From the NCBI GenBank assembly GCA_015698045.1, contig BLAL01000051.1, positions 1 through 64,000 on the forward strand: a stretch of DNA of 64,000 nucleotides, given 5' to 3'. A program made the translations under genes and the position numbers. Positions 53,543-64,000 of the stretch are shown piece after piece (position 1 is the first letter of the stretch; every line of letters begins with the position of its first letter). This DNA comes from Rhizophagus clarus (taxonomy: Eukaryota > Glomeromycota > Glomeromycetes > Glomerales > Glomeraceae). The notes under the pieces were generated by a model. It saw only the letters and a list, made by a program, of their open reading frames with translations. It was not told where the DNA came from and made no database searches.

Positions 53543-55624
53543 GGGTGAATTTATTTCTCACCCTAGGTGAGATTTGATATTACTCACCCTATCACGTGAT
53601 CAATACTTTGACTGACTAATTTTTAATTGGCTAATTTTTTTAACTTAAATTTTCCGTTGTCAGGTTAAAAAATTCTGAACATAACAATTTTTTTTTTTCG
53701 CGAAACATTTTATTTTATTCCTTTAAAGTTTACTGAATAGAAGAATGAAACACAATTATTCAAAATCAAAACTTTTATCTTTAATATAACTAGTAATAAT
53801 GACATCAAAACCCCAATAATAATGATAAAAATGATGATAAAAGATAAAAAAAGATATGATAAATAATGAAAACAAAAAGGAAACAAAACAAAGGTAAAAA
53901 GAAAAAGGAGACAAGATCAAAAAGAAAAGAAAAAGAATATTGATGGAAAAGATAAAACGAAAAGAAAGGGAGATGAAGAAAGAGAAATAAAAGGAAAAAG
54001 AAACGAAAACAGAAGGGAGAACGAAAGGGAAAGTGGACGATAAGGGGAAAATGAAAGGGGAAAACAAAAGGAAACAAAATCAAAAAATAAAATGAAGATG
54101 AAAGGTGGGAGTAAAATTTGTTAGTAATGATCATAAGAGAATACATTAAAAAAAAAAAAATTTGAAATGAAACCGAACACCTACCTCGTTTTCAAAGAGA
54201 TTCGGCATAGTAGAAAAATTCAGGAAAAAACGAAAGGGCGAAGGAATAAAGATAAAAGGAGCAAAGACAAAACTGAAAAGAAAAATGAGATTGAAAGAGA
54301 TAAAGATGAAATTGAAAGAATAATCGCTATTTTCCCTATCCGTGGATCAAGATTTGTAATACAGTATAAAACCAAATTATTACGTTGGATGCTAATTTTT
54401 TATCGACGGCATTGATAAATTATATTTTAATCACTTGATTTTCTAGTGTTCTGGATTCGCAAAATCATGGAACATTAATGGTACAAAATTGTGTATAAAA
54501 ATGAAAGGGCATGAAAACAAAAGAAAATAAAACAAAAATAAAGAGACGAAGTTGAAAACGAAAGGTAAAATAAAGGGACAAGGGAGAAAATGAAATAAAG
54601 TGAAGAAAAACAAGATAAGGGGGATGAAGATAAAAACAAAAACAAAAACAAAACAAAAGAGAAAACGAAGGGGAAAAAGAAAAAGCGGAAACGAAAGGAA
54701 AAAATGAAAGGGAAACAGAAACAAAGGGAAAGGGAAAACAGAAACGAAAGATAATAGAAAAAAACGAAAGGGAAAGCGGAAACAAAAGGAGAAAATGAAG
54801 GGAAATGGAAACAAAGGGAAAGGCCAAAAGGGAAAGTGGAAACGAAAGGAAAAAATGAAAGGGAAACGGAAACAAAGGGAAAGGGAAAGCGGAAACGAAA
54901 GATAATGGAAAAAATGAAAGGGAAAGCAGAAACGAAAGGAAAAAATGAAAGGAAAACGGAAATAAAGGGAAAGGAAAAGCGAAAACGAAAAATAATGGAA
55001 AAAACGAAAGGGAAAGCAGAAACAAAAGGAAAAAATGAAAGGGAAACGGAAACAAAAGGAAAGGAAAAGCGGAAATGAAAGATAATGGAAAAAATGAAAG
55101 GGAAAAATGAAAGAAAAAGCAGAAACGAAATGAAAAATGAAATGAAAATGAAAGGGAATACAAATATAAAAGGATACAAAAACGAAAAGGAAATTAGGGG
55201 ATAAAGACAAAGATAAAAGGGAAATAGAATAAAGAGAACGAATATAAAAAATAAAGACACCCATAAAGAAAAAAAAAATTGAAACAAAGTTAGTAAAAAC
55301 GAAACAAAATCAAAAAAGAAAAAAGAAAAAAGAATTAAAGAAACGAAAAAATCATACCTTTGAGCGCGAAATCGTAGGAGCCTAAAACCTAAAAGAAAGA
55401 AAGAAAAGAAATTAGAAACGAAAAAAAATAAAATAAAAAATAAAAAAGAAAGAAGCGACATACCTGATAGCTGATACCCGTGTATTTTTCGACGCGAAAC
55501 TAAAAAACCTAAAAAAGGCGTAAACAAATAGTGGCAGTTTGGCCGTATAAAGTTTCATCAGCCAATCAAAATTTATTACATAATAAGGGGTGAGAAATCA
55601 TCCGGGTGAGAAATAAATTTTCTC
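53543..55624. mobile_element. ~2.1-kb putative TIR element filled with polypurine DNA
   Basis: The left end AATTTATTTCTCACCCTAGG and the reverse complement of the right end (AATTTATTTCTCACCCGGAT) match, and both sides repeat CTCACCC inward (a second copy about 30 bp in). TTATTATTA occurs on both flanks, but the A/T-rich context makes a duplication uncertain. The interior is mostly GA-rich sequence (53840-55200) with two splice-bounded segments on the minus strand near 55360-55520. No transposase was seen. Confidence 0.5.
53840..55470 (+). repeat. Long polypurine (GAAAGGGAAA-type) low-complexity tract
   Basis: Imperfect repeats of GAAAGGGAAACGGAAACAAA and variants, over 90 percent purine across hundreds of bases by eye. 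The 232-350 residue minus-strand reading frames (Phe/Ser/Pro/Leu) and the plus-strand Lys/Glu frame are products of composition, not genes. Confidence 0.8.
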
Positions 55625-55844
55625 TTATTATTATTAATATTTTTATTTTATTACGTATTTTATTACAATAAATTAATAAAAAAGTTACAGTCATTTATAA
55701 TACAATTTTAAAAAATGTTTGCTCAAACTTTTCTTAATCGTGATCACGTTAGGATAAAGAGGAACAAGGGAAACTGCAATCTAAAATAAATAAAAGAAAC
55801 GTTAAAACTGTTTCTTTAATATTCAAAAAATATCCCTCCCTCCC

Positions 55845-56320
55845 TCCTTACATTTCAAGTCCGGAGTCCAGCAATCTGAAAAAAATAAAGAAAGAAATAT
55901 TAATAACGTTTCTTTAATATTAAAAAAAAATCACCACCCTTTCCAACTTACATTTCCAAGTCCAGTTCGTCCAAGAAGGCTGGTAACCTAAAAAAAATAA
56001 AGAAAGAAACATTAGTAATATTTCTTTAATATTAAAAAAAAAATCCCCCACCCTTTCTAACTTACATTCCCAAGTCTGGTTTGTCCAAGAAGGCCAGCAA
56101 CCTAAAAAAAATAAAGAAAGAAACGTTAGTAATGTTTCTTTAATATTAAAAAAAAATCACCACCCTTTCCAACTTACATTTCCCAAGCCTGGTTCGTCCA
56201 AGATGGCTGGCAACCTAAAAAAAATAAAGAAACATTAGTAACATTTCTTTAATATTAAAAAAAAATTCCCCCATCTCTTCCAACTTACATTTCAAGTCCG
56301 GGAATCCAGCAACCTAAAAA
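55845..56320 (-). repeat. ~114-bp minisatellite; each unit holds a splice-bounded mini-exon
   Basis: Five units. On the minus strand each has a TTTTTTTAG-type acceptor, a short exon-like core and a GTAAGT (or GTAAGG) donor. The cores are 55875-55852 (24 nt), 55987-55952 (36), 56101-56066 (36), 56214-56178 (37) and 56313-56289 (25). The 36-nt cores would encode VTSLLGRTGLGN and VAGLLGQTRLGN. The spacer contains a foldback around AAGAAACRTTAGTAAYRTTT. No start codon or larger gene was found, so it may be a satellite that only mimics exons. Confidence 0.65.
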
Positions 56321-56825
56321 AAAATAAAAAAAAGTCATGGTTTAGAAAACCGTAAAAATAGATTGATCATGATAATCAATGATCATCAAATTAAATTAAA
56401 ATGCTGAAACTATTGCATGTAAACGCCAAAAGGTTTGGCAGTTTAGCAAAAATGACTTTGATCATGTATTTTGAAAATGTGAAAGATTATTTCAAGATTT
56501 TATATTGTAAATTGATAGATTAGTTTTCTCAATTTAATCTATGGAAAGATTTTAGTAACATTTTGGAAGAATCAGCGGTATTAGATCTGTCACGTCTAAA
56601 TATACCTTTTTTAAAAATTTATTGGAGACATTTCATCATTACAATATATTATATAATATATGATGACAGATTGTTTATTTAATTAATACTTTAATAAAAA
56701 AAAAATGAATGTTTATTGAATAAAAGCAATTTATTATAATAAGCTTTAATTACTTATAATTAAGGTCGAATTTTTTAATTTCAAATTATAAAATAGTAAA
56801 AATATTAAAATAATAATTAGATGAC

Positions 56826-56856
<31 letters not shown>

Positions 56857-57047
56857 AGTCAAAAGAATAGATGACTATATAAAATATATATATATTTAAT
56901 AAAAAATAATAATAATAAAAGATAATAAAAAATAAAAAATAATAATAATAAAAATAATAAAAATATAAAAATATAAATAAAAAATAAAAATAAAAATAAA
57001 ATATAAAAAATACAAAATAAAAAAAAATAAAAATAAAAAAATATAAT
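56321..57047. repeat. AT-rich spacer with poly(T) insertion and AATAAT microsatellite
   Basis: No gene is seen. A run of 26 T at 56831-56856 plus 12 more bases is flanked by perfect 12-bp repeats AGATGACTATAT (56819-56830 and 56869-56880). From 56880 to 57045 the sequence is AATAAT/AAAAT microsatellite directly downstream of the SANT-like gene's stop codon. Confidence 0.7.
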
Positions 57048-57654
57048 TTACGGATTTCGAGGCTGCCGATGCGCAGTATTTCTACGCCGCCTACAACTGT
57101 GGTGGTTCCCTAAGAAATATATATAAATTTAGAACTTAAATAACTTAAATATAAATTAAAAAAATTCTTAATAATTACCAGGTCTGTCCCAAAACCTTAT
57201 GTGGAACTGCCTATAATATCTTTCTCCTTCCCAGAACCACCTTTCATTTTGCGCACCATTCCTCCATTCACAGAAATTCTAAAAATGTTAATACTATTAA
57301 TTTTTTATTTTTTTTTATTTTTTTTTTTATGATTTATTATTATTTTACTAACATTAAAATTCCTGACCAAGTTTCTCCACTTTCTTTCTACCTGTTGGCC
57401 AGTGAACCTCATGCAGAACCGTCTCTGAATTCTTTGAGCTAGGCTCTCCCAAAATTCAGAGCGGTCCCTCCCAGGTATGTCATGGTAATAGTTGTTCCTT
57501 CTCCTTTACATTATTTATTTAATTTTTAGATCAGGAAACGTAAGAGAAAAAAAACTAGAATATGATCAAAGTTATTTATTAGTTTTCATTTAATTTTTTA
57601 CCTCCTATATCTTATTAAATATTCAGTTATTGCATCAGTCCAATTTGCGGGCAT
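57048..57654 (-). CDS. Myb/SANT-like DNA-binding protein, four exons, 121 aa
   Basis: Exons 57654-57602, 57503-57353, 57278-57179 and 57109-57048 join in one frame (366 nt). Donors are GTAAAA, GTTAGT and GTAATT; acceptors are TAAAG, TTTTAG and TTCTTAG; introns are 98, 74 and 69 nt. The start MPANWTDAITEYLIRYRR is followed by NNYYHDIPGRDRSEFWESLA, FTGQQVERKWRNLVR, and a Trp/Arg-rich then basic tail. Regularly spaced Trp residues and the FW...RI...TGQQ..RKW pattern fit a Myb/SANT-like trihelix fold that binds DNA. It resembles the fragment at 23434-23601. The exon joins are my inference, and the absence of stops across four exons supports them. Confidence 0.65.
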
Positions 57655-58094
57655 TTTAAGAAAAAGAATATATAATAATAAAAAATAACAGCAACAAATT
57701 TTAAGAAAAAGAATATATAATAAAAATAACGACAACAAATTTATTGTAAGAAAAAAAAAAAGATGAAACTTCTTTTTATAAACAATTTTTTATCACCTTG
57801 TAATATTATATTAATTACCCTTCAAGAACATTTACGTAAATTATTCTAATTTCTCAAATATGTCATGATTGTTATGATCTGTCTTCTTTATATTAATTAT
57901 AATACAGATACAGATCTACAATACAATCAATCACAATGAACAAGTTAAACTCAACCTAAAGTCAATTGTTATGATCGTGATTCCAAAATATCAAGATAAA
58001 GGTCTTCTTTTTAATTATATATCAAATCTAAAAAAGGTAAAATCTAATAATACAGATACGTAAATAAATAGTGTTTTTTATTTTAGTTTATAAT
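57655..58094. other. AT-rich upstream region of the SANT-like gene
   Basis: About 440 bp with a duplicated AAGAAAAAGAATATATAATA block (57658 and 57701). It presumably contains the promoter of the minus-strand gene. No other gene was seen. Confidence 0.5.
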
Positions 58095-58469
58095 AACACT
58101 GGTCAAAATCGATGCTAGCGGATACATATCGGGTACCCGATATGTGTAATATATTTGTAGGATATGTGTATGATATTCGATAATAATACACATATCGGGT
58201 ACCCGATATGTGTATTGTTTATGCGGAAATTCAGTGATACATATTACAGTTATCGCACAAGTATTCACACATATCGGGTAGTTATAATATCGGGCACATA
58301 TCATTTATTTACTGTATACCCGATATATTGTAATAAATATCGTATAAATATCGTATACCAATTATACATTTATCAGATAGCACCGATAATTATTTTATAA
58401 CTGTCCGATATGGACATATTTTGGTACCCGATATGAACACGATAAAGTTCAAGTACATATACCGGTGTT
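58095..58469. mobile_element. Non-autonomous repeat with AACACYGGT ends and CGGGTACCCG palindromes
   Basis: The ends AACACTGGT and ACCGGTGTT are inverted. The interior repeats the perfect palindrome CATATCGGGTACCCGATATG twice near 58126 and 58192, plus half copies. The right end overlaps the proposed LTR start by 4 bp, so one of the two boundaries may be slightly off. A truncated relative is at 53114. Confidence 0.55.
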
Positions 58470-58979
58470 AGACGAATGATTTGCATTCACGTGATGGTGA
58501 ATATTAATATTACTGCGCCACAAATGATCAACGTAGTATATAAAGTATATTAAGTATATTTAATATATTTAGTATATATTTCTTATATATCATTTATAGT
58601 ATATATAGTATATATAGTATTTATTTCTTATATTTCTTTTATTATTTAAATTTCTTATATATTATTTATTATATTTATATCTTTTATATCTTATATTATT
58701 TATATACTTGAATGAAGTTCAATTTGTATAAATATCTTGAATATTCGCTTAAAATAAAGGAAGTTCAAACGAAGTTGTTTATAATAAAGTTGTAATTGCA
58801 AGTGTTATAAGATTGCCTTATTGTATAAGTTGTTAACGTACCTACAACTAATAAAGATACATTTCAATTATCGAATACACTGCCTTTTAGCGTGTAAGGA
58901 ATTGATTGGAATACTTCATAGCTAGTGTCTCCCTGAAGATATTCATAATTCACTACTCGACGGACTGAGTTGGTGAACA
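58466..58979 (+). repeat. 5' LTR of the Gypsy element (left edge tentative)
   Basis: It starts TGTTAGACG and ends GTGAACA, so the termini TGTT...AACA are inverted as LTRs require. A TATA-rich block lies at 58540-58690 and AATAAAG at about 58850, giving a plausible U3-R-U5 order. The 3' LTR is not in the window to confirm the edges. Confidence 0.5.
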
Positions 58980-58981
58980 AT

Positions 58982-58995
58982 TGGTGATTCCTGCC
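58982..58995 (+). other. Putative tRNA primer binding site
   Basis: TGGTGATTCCTGCC begins two bases after the LTR's terminal CA, the standard position, and starts with TGG, which pairs with a tRNA 3' CCA. Which tRNA it matches was not determined. Confidence 0.55.
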
Positions 58996-59021
58996 AGGTT
59001 AATTTGAATAATAGTAAATGT

Positions 59022-62000
59022 ATGCCGTATTACAACTTAACTAAGAATCAAAAGAAAGCACATTTAAAGAAACATCGTCAAGGAATAACTATTAAAAAAC
59101 AAGAAAATTATTGTAACTTGTGTTATCCTGTTGATAGAATACCAGTTGATAACATACCAAACGGATTTCATCTATTTTGGCTTTGGATTTCAGTGCATCA
59201 TACTGCGGAACAGTATACAGGCGCTACAATTGCTGCATTTAAGATATTGACAGAAGAATTTTATACTGCTACTGAATTAGATATTATAGTAAACACGACT
59301 ACAAGTATTATAAAAAGTATAAGATACCAAGAAATCACTATACCATTTTTAGAACTATCTTTTTATTTACATAAATTATTTGAGCTTACCAACGGTTTTC
59401 AAAGTCTTCCAACTGCAGAACAAATAGTTACCGCACATCAGATCTTCCATAATACTCTACCAATTCCAAATCTTAACATGGCTATCACAAATGATCAAAT
59501 GAAGGCGCTCTTGGATGGAGTTTTTGGAGCAGGAGGTGTTGATTGGAAAACTGCCCTTACAAATGTGCATAATGAAGCTCAAGCAACAAATGCTGCGCTT
59601 ACCGCTTTACGAACAGCTACTACTAATCGTGCTACTAAAATAGTAGAAGTACCACCATTTTATGGAAATGACACAGAGGATCCTAACGAATGGATTGATA
59701 TTTTTATTCAAGCTCATACAACTAATGGATGGGCAGATGCCAGAAGAGTAGCTTTGGCTGCAGGACATTTGAAGGAAGCTGCCTATGATTGGTATCAAAA
59801 TGATAAGACAAATATAACTCAATGGGAAGGAGACCCTGGCAACTCCTTTAAAGAAAGACTTATTGCTTACTTTGCTACGCCAGCCCGAAAGAATCAATGG
59901 GCAAGGGAATTACAAGGAGTAAAACAGAAGGAAGGAGAATCAATTGAGGATTACTCTCGACGCTTTAGAAAACTCTTAAATAGAGCAACTACAGGAAATG
60001 TTCTAGCTGACCAACATCAAGTCAACTACTTTATCAACGGATTGTCTCCAATCTATGTTAGTCAAGTAGTATTGGCTTCTCCAGCCACCTTAGCTGCTGC
60101 TATTGAACGAGCTAAATTAGTAGAATCAGGTGTAAAATATACCCTATTAAATGTAATGCCAAGGGAAGAAGCTCCAATTCCCTCTACCTCGCAAAGTGTT
60201 GTTGCACCAGCACCTGTTCCAGCTCCAGTTACCCAAGTAGAAAATAGCCTTAAAAATGAACTTGATGCTCTCACAAAGCAAATGCAACAGTTATCCATCA
60301 ACTACGCAAATTTGTCCGCATCTGTTACCAGAACTCCTCGGTTTAATCAATCAAATAATCGTACTTCTCGCCCAGAAAATGTTAATAGACCTAGAAACAA
60401 AAGAGAAGTGACTTGTTTCAAGTGCGGGAAATTAGGACATTATGCCAGGGAATGTACTGCTTCAGGAAACAGACGTCCCAACCAAGTTCAATTTCAATCT
60501 AATAGAAATAATCAACGACCTGTTAATTTTATGGACTATGAGGAAGAATGTTATGAAACTGATGAGTATGAAGAATACGATGATGAATTTGAAACAGAAA
60601 TTTACGCTTTTAAGAGGAAAGAACCCTACCAAAGAGAAGTTCGAGAAGTAAAAAGAAGAGCTATGCCACGCTCAGAATCTCAAAAAGAAGAACAAACTAG
60701 ACTTGTCCCAGACGTAGAAATGCAAGATGCTGAGCCTTCAAAAAGTAAAAAGGTTAGAAGGAAAATGTTGCCAGCTCCAATTGAGCAACTTACCGAATTT
60801 AACGTTGCAAATTACTTGAGAGATTTGCCTTGTGGATTGTCAGTAGGACAAGCTGCACATGAAATCCCTAAGTACCGTTCAGGACTAATCCGAGCTGTTA
60901 GAAGAACCAGGGAAAAGGAAACCAATTTTATTGAAAGGAATGATTCCCCTGATCTTGATCAAACTACTGCTGCGCGATGTGAATTGTATGTAGGAAAAGA
61001 ACCCATCTCCGCCGTGATTGATAGTGGAGCTGCAACAAGTATAATTACCAAATCATTGATGAAACAACTTGGCTATCAAATCGATCAACCCTCCAATATG
61101 GTGATTGTCACTGCTAATGGAACTAGAGTCCGTGCATTAGGAATGATCGCTGCATTACCAATTCATCTCAGCCATATTATAGTACAAACGCCAGTGCATG
61201 TTTTGGACTCCCAAGATGATGTTCTTATTCTAGGAAATGATTGGCTTAGAAGAGTTAATGCAATCGTTAATTGGAGGGCAGAGAAATTGTCAGTCCATTA
61301 TAAAGGAAGAACCGTAAATGTACCTTTGATTTTTACGGTAACTAAAGCTCTTATTAATGCTGAATCCTTAGGAGAAGAGGAAGAAGAAAATGATGAAGAA
61401 TATGAAAATGAGGAGTTAGTTGAAGCTCCTTTATATTATTCGGATACCTGGGACTCAGATTCAGACGACCTAGAATATAATCCTTGGATGGAAATGCACT
61501 CACCAGATTACTCTGAGGAAGAAGAGACGTCTGATGATAAGAATGAAGGAAATCCTGCTGTATTCCTTGCAGAAGTACAGGAAGAGAATAATTCTTCAGC
61601 AGTGGTAAAATCCAATCTAGGACCATTGGATCATCATCAACAAACACTCTTTCAGTCTCTTATGAAAGATTATGAAGACATTTGCGCAAAAAGTCAAACC
61701 AAGATAGGAAAAACTCATGTCATTCGACATAGGATCTTGACCGGAGATGCTGCTCCTGTCGCTCAACCTCCCTATAGAATGAATCCAGTAAAAAGGGAAT
61801 TTTTAAAGAATGAGATTGTGAAAATGGAAGCACAAGGCATTATTAGAAAATCATCTAGTCCTTGGGCTTCTCCTGTGGTAATTGTAGAAAAGAAAGGAGG
61901 AGATAAAAGATTATGCATAGATTATCGAAAATTGAACGCAATTACTAAAGCTGACGCATACCCTTTACCAAGAATTGATGATCTCTTAGAAAATTTAAGA

Positions 62001-63878
62001 AGTGCAACTTGGTTTACCACTTTGGATCTTGCAAGTGGTTACTAGCAAGTTCAAATGAGTGAAGAGGATATTGAAAAGACTGCTTTCATCACCCCCTTTG
62101 GCCTGTACGAATTCCTCGTTATGCCCTTTGGATTGGCATATGCTCCAGGAACTTTCCAGCGTCTCATGAACTATATTCTCCAAGACTTTTTAGGAATATT
62201 CGTGGCAGTATACCTGGATGATGTAATCATCTACACCAGAGGACCTCTAGAAACGCACTTGGATCACTTGCGTCAAGTATTTGAAACCTTGCGAAGCGCT
62301 AATCTTCAAATTAAATTGAAAAAATGTTATTTTTGTTACCCCAATATCCACTTTCTTGGACATGTAGTAGGAAGGGATGGAATTCAAGTAGATCCAGAAA
62401 AAATTGAAAAAGTGAAGAATTTTCCTATACCACAAAACTTGCGACAATTGCGTGCCGCGCTTGGATTATTCTCTTATTATCGAAAATTTATCTAAGATTT
62501 TTCAAAGATTGCACGTCCCATGAATGAATTACTTAAAAAGGACGTACCTTTCGAATGGGATCAGAAGAAGCAAAATGCTTTTGAAAGATTAAAAGAGTGC
62601 TTAATGAAAGCTCCCATTTTAAGCTACCCAGATTTCAACCGATCATTCATCATTTACACGGATGCCTCAGGAACAGGCTTAGGTGCTGTCCTTTCGCAAC
62701 TTCAAGAGGATGGTAAAGAACATGTGATTGCATATGCAAGTCGAAGTATGAACAAAGCTGAAATGAATTATGCTATCACCGATCAAGAATGTCTTGCTGT
62801 AGTTTGGGCTGTTCAACACTTTCAGCATTACTTGGGAATAAAGCCCTTCACTATTGTTACAGATCATATTGCCTTAAAATGGCTTAAAACCTCCAAGATT
62901 CCAAAAGGAAGGCGAGCCAGATGGATCATGGAACTCCAGCAATATGACTTCCAAATTAAGCATCGCCCAGGAAAAGCCAATGCTAACGCTGATGCTCTAT
63001 CACGAATTCATGAAGACCCAGTTGAGTGTTATATGGTTTCTATCGTTCCTTCTGGATTAAATAATGAAGAAATGCCTGAAGAAACCTTAAATATCGATAA
63101 TGAGGAAATCTGTGAAAGATGTCATAAATCTGCCCTATGTACTGATGAATGGGATATCTTCCACGGCTTTAATAGTTATTGCTCCATCATAGGAGACGCA
63201 TGCTTTATTAATGATGGACATCATACTCATAGAATTTGCTTTGAGTGTCAACGAAGAATTGAAAAGAAAAGATGCGCTAAGAGTCAGAAAATTCAAACAC
63301 AACTACAAAAGGAAGAAGAAATCATCAATCGAGCAAAGACTTATATTTGGAGCAAATGCGACATGGAAATAGAATGTGTTGTAGTTCAAAGAAATGTTGA
63401 ACTCACCAAAGATCTAGAAATCCTAGATAATAATCGTCCTAACTACCGAAACCATTGCGAGAATTGTGGAACGCTTTTAAACTCAAAAAGAGAAAATTGG
63501 ATGTTATTTTCTTATCCACCCCCATACGATCAATGGTACTGCCGTAGTGATATACTTACGTGCAAAACTTGTTTCGGAGAATTAGCAGAAGAATATTTTG
63601 GAGATGTAGAAATGCAATACTTAGAAATCCTTAAAGAAACCACCGAGATGGAAATGTCACAAGATAAACATTTTTCTCCAGGAATCGGTTGGAAGTATGA
63701 TGAAGCAGAGGAATATGAAATTCAACAAACCCGTATTCATCCAGATATGAATCCAGACTATTTAGTTAATGAACCCTGGTGGAATGAACCTATTGATGTT
63801 CAAATTGAAAATTATTATTATGAAACTGAAATAATTATGAATGATATCAAAGTGGTTGTGCAACAACCACTTTTCTAA
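59022..63878 (+). pseudogene. Gypsy gag-pro-RT-RNase H polyprotein with two in-frame stops
   Basis: The first ATG in the frame is 59022 (MPYYNLTKNQ). Gag occupies the first 450 or so residues, with FYGNDTEDPNEWIDIFIQAH and the knuckle CFKCGKLGHYARECTASG near 60415. Protease follows with AVIDSGAATSII (Asp at residue 667), then an acidic linker, RT (VEKKGGDKRLCIDYRKLNAI; YLDD at residue 1064), RNase H (IIYTDASGTGLGAVLS, Asp 1214) and HRPGKANANADALSRI. TAG 62043-62045 replaces the Trp of ASGYWQV, and TAA 62493-62495 follows YYRKFI. After RNase H comes an unusual Cys-rich stretch (CERCHKSALC, CFECQRRIEKKRC, CENCG, CKTC) with an acidic tail, ending at TAA 63876 without an integrase core. Confidence 0.88.
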
Positions 63879-63949
63879 ACTCAGCACCAAAAGAAAAGAA
63901 AACAAACGGGTGAAAGCGAAAGTGTTAGCATTGTGACTAACAGCCCATC

Positions 63950-64000
63950 ATGGATCCCAACCAATACCACCAAATTTATCAATATTTACATCAACAAATA
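63950..64000 (+). CDS. Start of a further Gypsy ORF (truncated by window)
   Basis: ATG 63950 opens MDPNQYHQIYQYLHQQI and runs off the end, 71 bp after the previous stop. Only 17 codons are visible. It is Gln/Tyr-rich. Being downstream of RNase H, it may lead into the missing integrase or be a separate protein. Confidence 0.35.
   Translation, partial: MDPNQYHQIYQYLHQQI

Larger units (their letters stand above)
58466..64000 (+). mobile_element. Ty3/Gypsy LTR retrotransposon (5' part; 3' end outside window)
   Basis: 5' LTR, primer binding site, then a single gag-pro-RT-RNase H frame with two stops and the start of another ORF at the window edge. No integrase or 3' LTR falls inside the window. 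The order protease, RT, RNase H identifies the Ty3/Gypsy type. Confidence 0.9.

Noticed and set aside
54443..55527. Long minus-strand Phe/Ser/Pro-rich reading frames (up to 350 codons)
   Set aside because: They follow purely from the polypurine tract, occur in overlapping frames at once and show no domain or codon-level structure.
55845..56320. CRISPR-like array
   Set aside because: Repeats and spacers are not of constant short length, the spacers are as conserved as the repeats, and the genome is eukaryotic.

Overview
This looks like eukaryotic, probably fungal, nuclear DNA. The background is very AT-rich and carries short introns with GTAAGT-type donors and TACTAAC-type branch points, and almost every base belongs to a transposable element or its debris. 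The mix of families (LINEs with RNase H, Plavaka-like CACTA transposons, a protein-primed polymerase element, a SAM-domain family with a nuclease-like tail, a Crinkler-like header) fits a repeat-rich arbuscular mycorrhizal fungus such as Rhizophagus or a relative. That assignment is inference. I saw no rRNA, tRNA or ordinary housekeeping gene.

Layout. (1) 1-23408: three LINE-type retrotransposons head to tail with no sequence between them. Copy 1 is cut by the window edge and decayed, copy 2 has a few stop codons, and copy 3 has an intact 1878-residue ORF2. (2) 23434-23601: remnant of a Myb/SANT-like gene beside the LINE array. (3) 23976-34560: a 10.6-kb DNA transposon with inverted ends of about 200 bp. 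A seven-exon Plavaka-like transposase runs leftward and a five-exon accessory gene runs rightward from a shared central region. A second 4.4-kb DNA transposon with its own intact transposase lies inside intron 3 of the accessory gene (29068-33490, target duplication CTAA). (4) 34796-37020: AT-rich repeats duplicated in tandem. (5) 37022-48816: an 11.8-kb element with 518-bp inverted ends. It carries protein-primed DNA polymerase B and an integrase, as Polintons/Mavericks do, plus a retrotransposon-style gag and aspartic protease, a Crinkler-like cargo gene and two small intact ORFs. (6) 49071-50450: a SAM-domain/nuclease-like pseudogene interrupted by two MITEs with 8-bp target duplications. 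(7) 50450-57000: low-complexity, polypurine and tandem-repeat DNA, including a repeat whose units each contain a splice-bounded mini-exon. (8) 57048-57654: a four-exon Myb/SANT-like gene. (9) 58095 to the end: a palindrome-rich repeat followed by a Ty3/Gypsy LTR retrotransposon that runs off the window.

Coding capacity that appears intact: LINE copy 3 ORF2, the nested transposase, the Plavaka accessory gene (if its expanded intron is spliced), the small SANT-like gene, the Crinkler-like two-exon gene, and two small ORFs at the right end of the Polinton-like element. Most other genes carry one to several stops or frameshifts. Several of the nonsense changes look like TGG to TAG/TGA or CGA to TGA, a pattern suggesting C-to-T decay rather than an altered genetic code. 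Exon joins were inferred by eye from splice signals and reading-frame continuity.
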